Positions 25,227 to 34,153 are shown, counted from the first letter of the stretch. The stretch: DNA of 64,000 bases from Acidicapsa ligni (GCF_025685655.1 NZ_JAGSYG010000001.1:1364001-1428000), one strand, 5' to 3'. Notes: generated from the letters alone by a model not told the origin. Program-made: numbers and translations.

Positions 25227-26861
25227 ATGATCGCCTCGACTTCCGGAAGACCCTTTGTGGTGCGTGATCCAGTGCACGGCTATTTAACCGTGGCTCCCCA
25301 TGAGCGATTAGTGGTCGACGCGCCGATCACACAGAGGTTGCGGCGTATCGGCCAGACGGGACTGGCCGAGCTGGTATTTCCGGAAGCAAAGACATCCAGG
25401 TTCGTCCATAGTCTGGGTGCCATGCATCTCGCCTCTCGGTTCGTGGTCGCCGCTCTCGAGAATGCGACCCAAAAGGATGTCCAGGACTTTTTCGCGGATG
25501 TGCGGAAAGAGATCGACTGGGCGACTCTTCGCCCGGAAGACTTGGATGAGTTGCTTCAGCATTCGGGGGCGCTCGATGCTCTGTCTGCTATTCGCTTTTC
25601 GAGCTTCACGGACCCAGCGTCTTCGCAAGGGAAAGAGAACCGTCGATTGCTGGCCCTGATCGAAGGTGCCCTGAGACTGGCTGCACTGTTTCATGATCTC
25701 GGCCACCTGCCTTTCAGCCACGATTTGGAGTTCGCACTGCAGGACTTCGCCTCCTTCAGGGAATCTACGGGTAAACCGTTGCCATCCTCGACTCGCGCCA
25801 TTGCGAACTCAAAGGCTCCTCATGAGGAGATTGGACATGCTCTCGCAGACATCGTCTTTCGGCTCTTACCCGAATCGAAACAAGCCGTACGGCATGTATA
25901 TTCATTAGCCGGACGAATCCTCGACACTCCTGAGCCGGACTACGGCGTTTTCAAGCACCAACCGGCCTCAGCTCTTCAATGGCTCCATTCGTTGGTGGAC
26001 GGGGAGATCGACGTCGACCGGGCTGACTACCTCTTGCGCGATGGACAGGCATTGGGGCTCGACTTTGCGCAATATGATCTGGATCGTCTGGTCTCAAACC
26101 TCGTGCTGATCAGAACGCCCGAATTGGGGTATTCCACGGCGATTAATGAGCCGGGCTTAGCAGCCCTCGAGAGCTATTGCCTGACCCGCTCGCGGAGCCA
26201 TCAGGTCTTTGTAAGACATCACAAGGTCAGCCAGGTGGGGACGGCACTTCGATACGCTTCGTCTCAGTTGATGGATGTAGCTGCTGCAGAACCTTTGTTG
26301 GAGTTCCTTGCGAACCTAAAAACCGTCGACTCCGACGAGGAACGGTCGGCCGCCCTCGGGCAATATGCTGTCCTCGACGACGGCTGGTGTTTCCAGGCTC
26401 TGCGGACGCTCCAGAAAGATACCAAGGAACCTCTGCTTTCCGCCTGTCTCGGAGTAGCTCTTGATCGAGCGCCACGGCTCAGAAGCATCTGGAAGAGAAA
26501 GGGCGACCTCACCCCGGAGCAATTCTCGACGCTCAAGGCACATATCCAGGATTTGACATCCGCAGATGGTAAGGTTCGACTCCAGGGCGCGAGACGACGG
26601 TTGACCAAGAAGGGTGTCCTCTTTGCGCTCCATCGCTTCCGTCCCTACGTGGAAGATCGTTCCTCCGGGGAGAGCGTAATGCTCATTCGAGCGAAAGATG
26701 GTCAAACTCGCCCCGCATCCCAAATGAGTCCGCTCATTCGGCATCTTCGTGAGCTGTGGACGGAAGATATTCATCTATATGCCTTTGCGGAGCAAAACAA
26801 CCCGATTACTATCGACGAGGTCCTTGCTCTTCTCGGTACCGAAGAGGACTCTAGCGCGTAA
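25227..26861 (+). CDS. HD-domain phosphohydrolase (dNTPase/SAMHD1-like)
   Basis: A 544-residue protein. The HD metal site is clear: RFVHSLGAMHLA gives His61, AALFHDLGHLPFSHDLE gives His156-Asp157, and VDRADYLLRDGQALGLDF carries the third Asp. The start VVRDPVHGYL is typical of the dGTPase/SAMHD1-like branch, which hydrolyses dNTPs to nucleosides and triphosphate. Such enzymes can limit phage replication by starving dNTP pools; a defence role here is inference. It has its own upstream gap of 170 bp. Confidence 0.85.
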   Translation: MIASTSGRPFVVRDPVHGYLTVAPHERLVVDAPITQRLRRIGQTGLAELVFPEAKTSRFVHSLGAMHLASRFVVAALENATQKDVQDFFADVRKEIDWATLRPEDLDELLQHSGALDALSAIRFSSFTDPASSQGKENRRLLALIEGALRLAALFHDLGHLPFSHDLEFALQDFASFRESTGKPLPSSTRAIANSKAPHEEIGHALADIVFRLLPESKQAVRHVYSLAGRILDTPEPDYGVFKHQPASALQWLHSLVDGEIDVDRADYLLRDGQALGLDFAQYDLDRLVSNLVLIRTPELGYSTAINEPGLAALESYCLTRSRSHQVFVRHHKVSQVGTALRYASSQLMDVAAAEPLLEFLANLKTVDSDEERSAALGQYAVLDDGWCFQALRTLQKDTKEPLLSACLGVALDRAPRLRSIWKRKGDLTPEQFSTLKAHIQDLTSADGKVRLQGARRRLTKKGVLFALHRFRPYVEDRSSGESVMLIRAKDGQTRPASQMSPLIRHLRELWTEDIHLYAFAEQNNPITIDEVLALLGTEEDSSA

Positions 26862-26929
26862 ATGGGGGCTGCCGGGCTGAAGTGGGACGTGTCATAATGA
26901 AGACGGTTGATGCTCAAAGGGGTCTAAAT

Positions 26930-27151
26930 ATGTTCAATTTCCAAAATGCGCTTCAGCGCTGGAACGGCGAGTATATTAGCTTGACTGACCTCCAGCGACG
27001 CCTGAGCGAGCTTCGCCTTGAGCATCTTGGCGAGGTTCCCCCTGAAGTTGGCGTGCGGGAATTGCTTCTTATGGCACTGGAGCGTGGCTGGATCGTGGAA
27101 GAACAGTCCGGTCAGCTGCATATCCAGGTCCCGGAAGAAGTCGCGGCTTAA
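26930..27151 (+). CDS. Small hypothetical protein
   Basis: A ~73-residue protein (MFNFQNALQRWNGEYISLTD ...) resembling a small winged-helix-like fold (LLLMALERGWIVEEQSGQLH). AAAGGGG before ATG 26930 favours this start; ATG 26897 is an alternative. It is 68 bp behind the HD gene and could be co-transcribed. Confidence 0.5.
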   Translation: MFNFQNALQRWNGEYISLTDLQRRLSELRLEHLGEVPPEVGVRELLLMALERGWIVEEQSGQLHIQVPEEVAA

Positions 27152-27208
27152 TCCTGTTTCGGGCCGTCCCCGTAGCGAGAGACCGTTCGCTCAACTAGGA
27201 GCAAAACC

Positions 27209-27394
27209 TTGAGAGCTGAATTACACGAAGAGTTTGTTGCTCTTTGTGCCCTCTTCCCTTCGGGGGAGTTGTCGGAGGAGGAGTGGGCGCTTCTGCAAGT
27301 CCATCTTGCATACTGCGACTCCTGCCTTGCGACCTTCCGGAACCGCCAGCACCTCGCGGAGAATGGCTCCGCTACCGCGCTCAACGGTCGATAA
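27209..27394 (+). CDS. Small zinc-finger (anti-sigma-like) protein
   Basis: A 61-residue protein starting at TTG with AGGAG 9 bases upstream. It contains LLQVHLAYCDSCLATFRNRQ, the H-x3-C-x2-C motif of zf-HC2 anti-sigma domains. No transmembrane or output segment follows, and no sigma gene is adjacent. It may be a minimal soluble anti-sigma domain or a fragment of one. Confidence 0.5.
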   Translation: MRAELHEEFVALCALFPSGELSEEEWALLQVHLAYCDSCLATFRNRQHLAENGSATALNGR

Positions 27395-27624
27395 CGTCAA
27401 TTGCGGAATAGCAAGCACGAGAGACCCCAACATGGGTCATGGAACATGCTTCTAATTCCGGCAGGCATTGGATGCCAATCTTCGCCCAACCGGCGACTTA
27501 GGGCTGCACTCGATAGGGGCTTTCACAGCTTCACAGACCCAGCGCTGCAAAGCTCTAAGCCCGGCCAATTGAAACTGTGAGTCGCGTCCAGTCCATCAGA
27601 AAACCCATGAAGAGCGACGAACGG

Positions 27625-27645
27625 AGGGGCGGTACGCCCCTTTGC
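27625..27645. terminator. Hairpin between convergent genes, possible terminator
   Basis: AGGGGCG (27625-27631), loop GTA, CGCCCCT (27635-27641), followed by TT. The T-tract is short. Confidence 0.4.
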
Positions 27646-27667
27646 GGTTGAGCAAGTCTGCCGGGAC

Positions 27668-28714
27668 CTACAGCGAAGCCCGGTATTGGTCCCTGTCGGT
27701 CCGTAGCTTGCCGAGATACTCGGCACCATCGGCGGAACGCAGGAAATCTACCTGTTGCATCCAGTTCTGATGTCGAGAGTCGTTGGCCTCCCAGATCGCG
27801 CTGGCGACATGGGACAACAGCCGATTGAACCATTGCTCGGTCATTCTCTGAGCGAGATCGCCGCGGTTTTGGCGACACCATGCAATCGCCGTATCCATGA
27901 GAGAGTTTAGCCGTGCGGCTTGTGGCGGGTGAGAGAGCTTGTATACGCTCTCCGCATCAAGTTGCGGGACTGGTCTAAGCATGAAATAGGCGCCTATCGC
28001 GACAACCACCAATGAGAACAGCAGGTCATCCTGATCGGCGAGAGAAATAGTATTCCGGTTCAGAACGGTTAGTCCCTCAGATCGCTCGACTCCAGCGATC
28101 CAGTTTCCCATGATGTGATAGATCGCGTATGAATCCGCGTCAGCCTCCAGAGCTTGCTCTGAAAGACCTCCAGCGTACCCGTCATCATGAATTTCGTGGC
28201 GGAGAGTTGATCCTTCAAACCCCATAACAGAATGGCCGTGGACGATATGGGTGTACTCGTGCGAAACGATAAAAAATATGGCGATGTGGAAGAGCACGAG
28301 ACCGAGGCCATCCGAGATATCTTCCGCTGCGTCGAGTCCGAGCAAAGAAAGTAGATCTATGGAGCGGCTAAGTCGTCCGCAAAGCGTCATCAGGGTCTCG
28401 ATGAGGGGTATTGTCACACCGATAAAAGAGTATCCGTCGTGGCGGAAGGCTATCGCGTTCGAGAGGGATGATCGGATGTAATCGAAATGAAAGGGCGGAT
28501 GGCTCCGATGCTCCGGCACTTCCCGTTCATTCGCGAGCGCAAAGTTGAGGCCCTGTTGGAGCCTGAGGAGAATTTCCTTGAGACCCGGAATCTCCAGACA
28601 TTCGAGGTCATCTTTGCCCTGATAGATTTGCTGCATGGAAGGTGTCTGTGCGTGGAAGTAACGGTCGAAGAGAACTTCGGGCGGAGTGGACACTTCTATA
28701 GTGTCTCGCTCCAA
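27668..28714 (-). CDS. HExxH zinc metallopeptidase-like protein
   Basis: A protein of about 348 residues with the zinc motif FIVSHEYTHIVHGHSVMG and a downstream third ligand region LSEQALEADADSYAIYHIMG, where ExxxD is the usual arrangement of gluzincin (M48-like) peptidases. Hydrophobic stretches (GLGLVLFHIAIFFIVS and LLFSLVVVAIGAYFMLRP) flank the active site and may be membrane associated. The start is unclear: AGGAGG touches a TTG at 28714, while a GTG eight codons inside is another option. Substrate unknown. Confidence 0.65.
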   Translation of the reverse strand: MERDTIEVSTPPEVLFDRYFHAQTPSMQQIYQGKDDLECLEIPGLKEILLRLQQGLNFALANEREVPEHRSHPPFHFDYIRSSLSNAIAFRHDGYSFIGVTIPLIETLMTLCGRLSRSIDLLSLLGLDAAEDISDGLGLVLFHIAIFFIVSHEYTHIVHGHSVMGFEGSTLRHEIHDDGYAGGLSEQALEADADSYAIYHIMGNWIAGVERSEGLTVLNRNTISLADQDDLLFSLVVVAIGAYFMLRPVPQLDAESVYKLSHPPQAARLNSLMDTAIAWCRQNRGDLAQRMTEQWFNRLLSHVASAIWEANDSRHQNWMQQVDFLRSADGAEYLGKLRTDRDQYRASL

Positions 28715-28872
28715 CCTCCTATCCAGCTAGTCAATTGTGCGAGCGTTGAGGCAGCAGATGTCCCTGTGACATTCTGAATACAGTTAAAAGACAAGTCCGC
28801 ACTCCGCAGCCATCCGATTCCTGTTTTTATGATCGCGAGTATTCCCGGTGTCTGCGACAGAGGTGATGATTC

Positions 28873-29637
28873 ATGGCCGATCGACGAACTTGCCGAGGAT
28901 GTGGCGTGGACATGCGTGGAACCGCAACTCGGGAGCACATTCTTCCTCAGTGGCTGCACCCGTACATTGAGCTACCGGGCGTGAATCTCAACCATCGGGC
29001 CGTCGACGAGGAAGGGGTTACCCTCCTGCGAAGTCACGATCTCAGGAACTTTACCTTCAAGTCCATCTGCAGCAGCTGCAACAATGGCTGGATGTCACGG
29101 CTTGAGGCGGATGTGAAGCCGCTCCTCTTGCCGCTTATCGAGGGAAGGCGTTCGGCTGGCTCCCTCGCAGAGGCAGAGATAACGCTTCTCGCGCGCTGGG
29201 CGTTCAAGACTGCCTTCATGATCCTGCCCGGACAGAAGACGAATTCCGTACCGTGGCACCTATTTGAGAGATGGGCAGCCGGCGGAGCCGGTGATCCAAA
29301 TCCCGCAGTCGTTTTTGCATTGAGTAACCTGCAGAGCACGAAGGGATTCGGTTATGTTACCGAGTCAGATGACCTGGAAGACTCGCCAGTGCACCCAGTC
29401 AATTTAAGAGTTGTTATCTGTATTCGGTCACTACTCCTCGTCGTTTTGCTGCCGTTGGACGATCGGGCACGAGTTCCTGGGATAGGCCACCCCTTGTACC
29501 GGTTGCTGTGGCCGCCCAATGTCAAACCCATCTATGTGCCGGGTGAAGTCATTACAGACGCTGCCCGAGAATACGGTGCATTCATCAAGTATCTCGCTGG
29601 TTTCGCTCACGCTGGCGTTCCATCCGATCGCGCATAG
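28873..29637 (+). CDS. HNH-type zinc-binding protein
   Basis: A 254-residue protein with an HNH-like N-terminus: CRGCGVDMRGTATREHILPQ (the CxxC and the HNH His) and ICSSCNNGWMSRLE (second CxxC, Asn-Asn-Gly). These mark HNH endonuclease relatives common near defence and mobile genes. The C-terminal 150 residues are unlike any domain I know (WAFKTAFMILPGQKTNSVPW, YVPGEVITDAAREYGAFIKY). Function is unproven. Confidence 0.65.
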   Translation: MADRRTCRGCGVDMRGTATREHILPQWLHPYIELPGVNLNHRAVDEEGVTLLRSHDLRNFTFKSICSSCNNGWMSRLEADVKPLLLPLIEGRRSAGSLAEAEITLLARWAFKTAFMILPGQKTNSVPWHLFERWAAGGAGDPNPAVVFALSNLQSTKGFGYVTESDDLEDSPVHPVNLRVVICIRSLLLVVLLPLDDRARVPGIGHPLYRLLWPPNVKPIYVPGEVITDAAREYGAFIKYLAGFAHAGVPSDRA

Positions 29638-29922
29638 GGATCTGCTCTGGGAGTTCTCTTTTGAGCAATGTGAGATGCATGTCGTCGGCGCATCGCCGGC
29701 CTATGGACCTGGGTCTGGCTTAGAAGGGATCGGCCGACTGCTCTCGCTCCGCGAGAGGGGAGAGAGCGCTTGATCTGCCCACAGCAGACCTTTGACAGAT
29801 CGCCAGCGTCGATTCAAAGCGACTTTCCGATTCCTCTTATCTAACCTCCAGATTTAGGGATTTATATACTTAAGTCCCTTTGAAGTTTTGACGAGGATAA
29901 TGAGCTTAAGGAGCCCGTTCTG

Positions 29923-30213
29923 ATGACTGAAAAAGAGATAGTCGAGGCGGCAAACACCGAAATTCGCCAATATGCTGAGGGTCGCCGCAAAGATGTCGCG
30001 CGGGGGGCAGAGACGCCTGAACTGGCCGCGTTATTGGTCCAGAAATATGGGTACGGCGTGCTCAAAGGAGTGCGAATTGCCCTTGGGCGCGCAATCAGCC
30101 ACGATGTACTCGATGAAGAGGTTGCGAAGATCGATCCTGACTGGCGCGAGCACATGCACCAGCGTTGGGCGGCGCGACCGGCTGAAGTCGATAAGAAGAC
30201 TTTGGAAAATTAG
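29923..30213 (+). CDS. Small hypothetical protein
   Basis: A 96-residue, helical, charged protein (MTEKEIVEAANTEIRQYAEG, LLVQKYGYGVLKGVRIALGR) with AAGGAG 8 bases before its ATG. Not recognised. About 285 bp upstream contain no other gene. Confidence 0.5.
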   Translation: MTEKEIVEAANTEIRQYAEGRRKDVARGAETPELAALLVQKYGYGVLKGVRIALGRAISHDVLDEEVAKIDPDWREHMHQRWAARPAEVDKKTLEN

Positions 30214-30353
30214 TTATAAAATCCCCCAATTTATCAACATTCCGTTCGATCACGTCTGCTTCCCGGAAACGGTGTCGGTCGATAGCGGGTTTCATTGGCA
30301 GCAGGAGGAGCATTGTGCGCTCTTAGATTTCCTGATTCAAGGAGGAGATTTCA

Positions 30354-30812
30354 ATGGACAATTTGGTCCGCATCTTTACCGATGGCTCTGCCATCGGTAA
30401 CCCAGGGCCCGGCGGCTGGGCAGCGGTATTGATTTGTGGCAGGAAACGATGGGAGATGTCGGGCGGTATCGTTTGGACAACCAGCTCCGAGATGGAGCTC
30501 GTAGCGGCGATTCAGCCTTTGCGTTCTCTTGCCTGCGGAACTCGTATCGAGCTTCGCTCTGATTCTCAATCCTTGGTTCGCGGTATGCGCTTCCTTGTTC
30601 AGCGATGGCAGACCCAGGATTGGATCAATCGGCGAGGCATCCCTATCCAGTACAGACACCACTGGGAAGAGCTCTCGATTCTGAACTCCAGACTTCACAT
30701 TCAGTGGCGCTGGTTGAAGGGGCACAATCATCACCCCATTCAATGCAGAGCGGATGAACTCGCCTACCGCGCCGCCAGAGAACATTGGAACCTTCAGAGG
30801 AAAGCTGCTTAG
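30354..30812 (+). CDS. rnhA: Ribonuclease HI
   Basis: A 152-residue RNase HI of normal length with all four catalytic carboxylates: Asp10 in IFTDGSAIGNPGPGGW, Glu48 in SSEMELVAA, Asp70 in ELRSDSQSLV and Asp134 in CRADELAYRAA, plus the basic-protrusion segment WRWLKGHNHH. It cleaves the RNA strand of RNA-DNA hybrids. GGAGGAG stands before the ATG. On a mobile element it may remove primers or R-loops, an inference. Confidence 0.9.
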   Translation: MDNLVRIFTDGSAIGNPGPGGWAAVLICGRKRWEMSGGIVWTTSSEMELVAAIQPLRSLACGTRIELRSDSQSLVRGMRFLVQRWQTQDWINRRGIPIQYRHHWEELSILNSRLHIQWRWLKGHNHHPIQCRADELAYRAAREHWNLQRKAA

Positions 30813-30867
30813 CGGGCTTCCTCATCGGTCTCCAACAAAAACGACAAATTTTGAAAAGGAGAAGGCT

Positions 30868-31473
30868 ATGACGTCTGTAGTTGAATCCAACTCGCTGTTC
30901 CAGATCGATGGTGAGCTGGATGACCTGTTGGAAGAGATGCAGTTACAAGCCGAGGGTGGTTGTGAGGTGCCACCGGAACTGATCGCCCGGTTCCACTGCT
31001 TTTGCAACGCCCACGGGGAGAAAGTCGACAGAATTGGACGTTTCGTGCGGATGATGGAATCGCGCGAACAGCATTGCCGGAACGAAGCTGCGCGCCTTGG
31101 CGACAGAGCGCGTGCGACCGCGAACAAGGTCGAGCGAACCAAATCTATGGTTCTTTACTACCTAGTCAGCCGCGATCTGAAAAAGGTCGAGGGCCAGGAG
31201 TTTACGCTCCGTATCCAGAAGAACAGCCAGGACTCCGTGAAGGTCACCGACGAGGAAGCCATCCCCACAGCGTATCGAAGGATCGAAGCGAGGATGGACG
31301 GCACCCTTTGGCAAACCGTCCTTTCGCTGCTGCCCGACGAACTGAGTAAGTCCCTTGAAATGTGTGTTCACGAAGCTAGGCCCGATTCAGAGGCAATCAA
31401 GTCCGCAGTCTCGAGACAGGAAGAGGTTCCGGGAGCCCTTGTCCAACGCGGTTCCCATCTCAGGGTCGCCTGA
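30868..31473 (+). CDS. Gp157-family (siphovirus-type) protein
   Basis: A 201-residue protein matching the Siphovirus Gp157 family. It has a helical coiled N-terminus (KVDRIGRFVRMMESREQHCR, NKVERTKSMVLYYLVSRDLK), then FTLRIQKNSQDSVKVTDEEA IPTAYR and further helices. The family has been linked to phage resistance in streptococci; its biochemistry is unclear. AAAGGAGAAGGCT precedes the ATG. It is followed by a gap containing nothing but the antisense XRE gene. Confidence 0.7.
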   Translation: MTSVVESNSLFQIDGELDDLLEEMQLQAEGGCEVPPELIARFHCFCNAHGEKVDRIGRFVRMMESREQHCRNEAARLGDRARATANKVERTKSMVLYYLVSRDLKKVEGQEFTLRIQKNSQDSVKVTDEEAIPTAYRRIEARMDGTLWQTVLSLLPDELSKSLEMCVHEARPDSEAIKSAVSRQEEVPGALVQRGSHLRVA

Positions 31474-31572
31474 TCCATCTCTTCGGCGTGTCAAAGTGAC
31501 GTATGCTTGGACGCCGGCTAAGCTGTCAGGCCCAGTCTGATCTTCTGGACACTGGGTGTCCCCTCGAAACGT

Positions 31573-31797
31573 TTAGGCGACATCAATTCCCTCCAGAAAC
31601 TGGCTCAAGGTCAATCCAAAGGCCCGGGCCAGCGCGGCCAGATTTCGAAGTCCGACCTCCCGAACCCCTCGTTCGAGATCGGAGATGTGAACCTCGTGGA
31701 CTCCGGAGTGTTGGGCGAGGTCAATTTGCCTCCAGCCCTTCTTCTTCCGAAGTTGACGGATTCTGTCTCCGACTTGTATGCATACGTCCGCCTGCAT
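31573..31797 (-). CDS. XRE-family HTH regulator
   Basis: A 74-residue single-domain regulator: VGDRIRQLRKKKGWRQIDLA then VHEVHISDLERGVREVGLRN, the lambda-repressor-like HTH. It is divergent from the KH-domain gene, and two AGTG/CACT palindromes lie 18-47 bp upstream of its start, probably its own operators. Confidence 0.8.
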   Translation of the reverse strand: MQADVCIQVGDRIRQLRKKKGWRQIDLAQHSGVHEVHISDLERGVREVGLRNLAALARAFGLTLSQFLEGIDVA

Positions 31798-31814
31798 TCA
31801 CCTAGCATTGGCTT

Positions 31815-31844
31815 AGTGTAAGCACTATATTTAGTGCATGCACT
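31815..31844. promoter_or_regulatory. Tandem AGTG...CACT operators upstream of the XRE gene
   Basis: AGTGTAAGCACT (31815-31826) and the perfect palindrome AGTGCATGCACT (31833-31844), 18 bp apart centre to centre. Confidence 0.5.
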
Positions 31845-32028
31845 CTCTGGCGGCTGATTGGGCGAGATTCTCCGGCAGTCAATCCAACCCCAAAAATCAC
31901 TTTCATGCTGATGCTCTGCGAGGCGCGCTCATTCAGGGTAGCTAAATCTTGCGCTCGAAATCGAGGCCAGGACGCGATGCAGCATGTTTCAACGCAACCT
32001 GAATAAAGCGAGAAACTCCTTGATAAAC

Positions 32029-32352
32029 ATGACTTTACACGAGTTGGTTGTTCAAATAGCGCGGGCTCTGGTCGATTATCCGGACCGAGTGAGACTGGAC
32101 TCCCGCCAAGAGGATGGAAAGGCGATTCTCCGTCTGTTCGTCGATCCTAAGGACGTCGGTCAGATCATCGGAAAGGACGGTCGCATCGCACGCTCACTGC
32201 GGACCATCGTGGGCGCAGCCAGCATGAAGCTCCGATACCGCGTATCGCTCGAGATCATGAACAGGCTCGATGCAATGGAACAGGGCGGCAATGGCGAATC
32301 AATGTCCAAGACAGGCTTACCTCACAGCGAGGAGGAACCCAATGAAGCGTGA
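32029..32352 (+). CDS. KH-domain RNA-binding protein, KhpA-like
   Basis: A ~107-residue protein with a KH domain: MTLHELVVQIARALVDYPDR at the start, LRLFVDPKDVGQIIGKDGRI with the GKDG loop at about 48-51, and ARSLRTIVGAASMKLRYRVS. KhpA-type proteins bind RNA and form heterodimers with KhpB. ATG 32029 fits the family start; ATG 31984 adds 15 residues. It overlaps the next gene by 11 bp. Confidence 0.7.
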   Translation: MTLHELVVQIARALVDYPDRVRLDSRQEDGKAILRLFVDPKDVGQIIGKDGRIARSLRTIVGAASMKLRYRVSLEIMNRLDAMEQGGNGESMSKTGLPHSEEEPNEA

Positions 32353-32668
32353 TTCACAGACTGAAAAGAGAGGAACGCGGAAGCGCGGCTTGAGCCAAAC
32401 CCCGTCCTTGAGACCCGAAGCTGCTGCTCCTTCCCTAAGTGGCAGCTTCCGCTTCAACGAAGCCGTCGGTAAAGTGATCGACCAAATCACTTGGGTCTCG
32501 ATGCCGGGAGATGTCGGGGCTTTCGAAGTGCGCTTCACTGACGATACGTTTCTGTTTCTTGAGCCGCTCCCCCGATTTGTGTTCAGAGCGAGACTGCTCA
32601 GATCGACGGATGGCCAAATCGAAGACCTTCGCGACTACGGCGTTCTGCCCGATCGAGCGGTGGCGTAA
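32342..32668 (+). CDS. Hypothetical protein coupled to KhpA
   Basis: A 108-residue protein: a basic Ser/Arg/Lys N-terminal 30 residues, then FNEAVGKVIDQITWVSMPGD and VRFTDDTFLFLEPLPRFVFR, a beta-rich domain. The ATG lies inside the end of the KH gene after GAGGAACCC, so it is translationally coupled. I do not recognise it. Confidence 0.55.
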   Translation: MKRDSQTEKRGTRKRGLSQTPSLRPEAAAPSLSGSFRFNEAVGKVIDQITWVSMPGDVGAFEVRFTDDTFLFLEPLPRFVFRARLLRSTDGQIEDLRDYGVLPDRAVA

Positions 32669-32725
32669 GACCTTTCTAGGTCGGCGAGGCCCTTATCGCA
32701 GCAGTTCCCCTGCGCCGCTCATTTT

Positions 32726-32745
32726 GGCCTCTCCTTAGAGAGGCC
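32726..32745 (+). terminator. Possible terminator hairpin
   Basis: GGCCTCTC (32726-32733), loop CTTA, GAGAGGCC (32738-32745), followed by a pyrimidine-rich stretch without a real T-tract. Confidence 0.35.
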
Positions 32746-32828
32746 AGGCCTCTTCCTCTACGGCATAACTGGTCAGTTCGCCCTCTTCCGGATTAGGATT
32801 CGATGAACTCACAAAGTAGGCCACCTGT

Positions 32829-32848
32829 CTATCTACGTTCATAGATAG
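32829..32848. promoter_or_regulatory. Palindrome upstream of the XRE gene at 32881
   Basis: CTATCTA-CGTTCA-TAGATAG; a near copy lies at 33183-33200 on the other side of the regulator gene. Confidence 0.45.
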
Positions 32849-32880
32849 AGATCGCTGCGGATTGCCGAAATGATAGTGCA

Positions 32881-33168
32881 ATGCCGCACGCGAACCGCCG
32901 ACAAAAAACAAGCACTCTCGACCAGGCCTTCCGCGTTGTGTTGAAAGAGTTGCGCGAAGCGAAAGGTTGGACTCAGGGCGACCTCTCGGAGGCGTCGGGG
33001 TATCGGCAAAACTTCATCAGCAATATCGAGACCGGCAGGCAGACTCCTCGCATCACCGTCGTGTTCGATCTCCTCGAAACACTCGGCAAGAGGCCCGATC
33101 TCTTTATGAGAGCCGTGCTGAAGCGGATCAAGACGAAACCTCCGGTCCCGAGAACCCGGCGGCAATAG
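32881..33168 (+). CDS. XRE-family HTH regulator
   Basis: A 95-residue regulator: FRVVLKELREAKGWTQGDLS, then RQNFISNIETGRQTPRITVV, a standard XRE HTH, with a basic C-terminal tail (KRIKTKPPVPRTRRQ). Flanked by two copies of a TATCTACGTTC palindrome that may be its binding sites. No partner toxin is adjacent. Confidence 0.8.
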   Translation: MPHANRRQKTSTLDQAFRVVLKELREAKGWTQGDLSEASGYRQNFISNIETGRQTPRITVVFDLLETLGKRPDLFMRAVLKRIKTKPPVPRTRRQ

Positions 33169-33182
33169 GCCTCAAGAGTCCT

Positions 33183-33200
33183 TATCTACGTTCGTGGATA
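33183..33200. repeat. Second copy of the TATCTACGTTC palindrome
   Basis: TATCTACGTTCGTGGATA, differing from the copy at 32830-32847 at two positions. Confidence 0.45.
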
Positions 33201-33328
33201 CCGTTGGGCGACCGCTGGATTACCAAAGATGTGTCGGCATTTCATTAGATCCTGTGAAAAATTCGGGATGCCCGCATGCTCTTTCTTGCAATATTGACCC
33301 TTATAACCTGTCACGACGCGGTCGCTGC

Positions 33329-33354
33329 CGACTATAATCACGACTAAATAGTCG
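33329..33354. promoter_or_regulatory. CGACTA/TAGTCG sites upstream of the response regulator
   Basis: CGACTA at 33329-33334 is repeated at 33341-33346, where it forms the palindrome CGACTAAATAGTCG (33341-33354). The site is 59 bp before the response-regulator start. Confidence 0.4.
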
Positions 33355-33412
33355 CAATGCCCGCCGAGTTCACACCCGACTAGGATCAAATCCATTGTCA
33401 CTGCCAGGTGTT

Positions 33413-34153
33413 ATGAAATCTATTCTTCTCGTGGACGACGAACCTGTTGTCTCGGCCGGTTTGCAGCGCACTCTCCGTCGTTTCGGCTTCATCGTTGAGC
33501 TAGCCGAAACTCCTGAGGCAGCACACGCATGGATCGAAAAGTCACAGTTTGACCTGATCCTCGTGGACTTTGACCTCAGCAAGTCGTCCGGAGGATCTAG
33601 TCCTGGTATCTATGGAACGGGGCTAGTCCGCGAACTCCGTGCGGCCAAGATCAACGTTCCGATACTGATGTATACAGTGCTTGAAGGGGAGTGGTATGAG
33701 ACTGCTTCCCTCGACGCCGGAGCCGACGACTTCATCCTCAAACGTACTTCCAAATCAACTCTCCTCTCGCGGCTTCATGCCCACATCCGCCGGCACGAAC
33801 GGGAGATGGGGAAGAGTCCGAGCAGCACGCGCAGGCTCGGTATCGGGCGTTTCGTCCTGGACCGGGAAGCACACGTTCTGGCCGCTGACGAGAAGCCGAT
33901 CCCCCTCACGGTAAAGGAAACGAGGCTTCTCGAGGTGCTGGCGGCAAGTCCCGGAAGGATCGTCCCCACTCAGGAGATATTGGACAAAGTGTGGGGAAAT
34001 GAGCTGCAGAAGTCCCCTGCCGCTCTGACCAGCGCGATCAAGCGGTTTCGTCAAAAGCTCGACGAGAACGACGTGCAGGACATGATCGAGAACGTCAAAG
34101 GACGAGGCTTCAAACTCGCGCCGGACAGTCTCGGTGAAACACCCTCCCGATAG
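33413..34153 (+). CDS. OmpR-family response regulator
   Basis: A 246-residue two-domain regulator. The receiver has SILLVDDEPVVSAGL with the acidic pair at 8-9, phosphoacceptor Asp52 in LILVDFDLSKSS, and DDFILKR with the conserved Lys. The C-terminal winged helix has LTVKETRLLEVLAASPGRIV and SAIKRFRQKLDENDVQDMIE followed by VKGRGFKL. No histidine kinase is adjacent; one lies at 53.3-54.3 kb. An insertion after Asp52 (SKSSGGSSPGIYGTG) lengthens the beta3-alpha3 loop. Its position just upstream of the sigma fusion makes it a candidate regulator of the lasso locus. Confidence 0.85.
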   Translation: MKSILLVDDEPVVSAGLQRTLRRFGFIVELAETPEAAHAWIEKSQFDLILVDFDLSKSSGGSSPGIYGTGLVRELRAAKINVPILMYTVLEGEWYETASLDAGADDFILKRTSKSTLLSRLHAHIRRHEREMGKSPSSTRRLGIGRFVLDREAHVLAADEKPIPLTVKETRLLEVLAASPGRIVPTQEILDKVWGNELQKSPAALTSAIKRFRQKLDENDVQDMIENVKGRGFKLAPDSLGETPSR

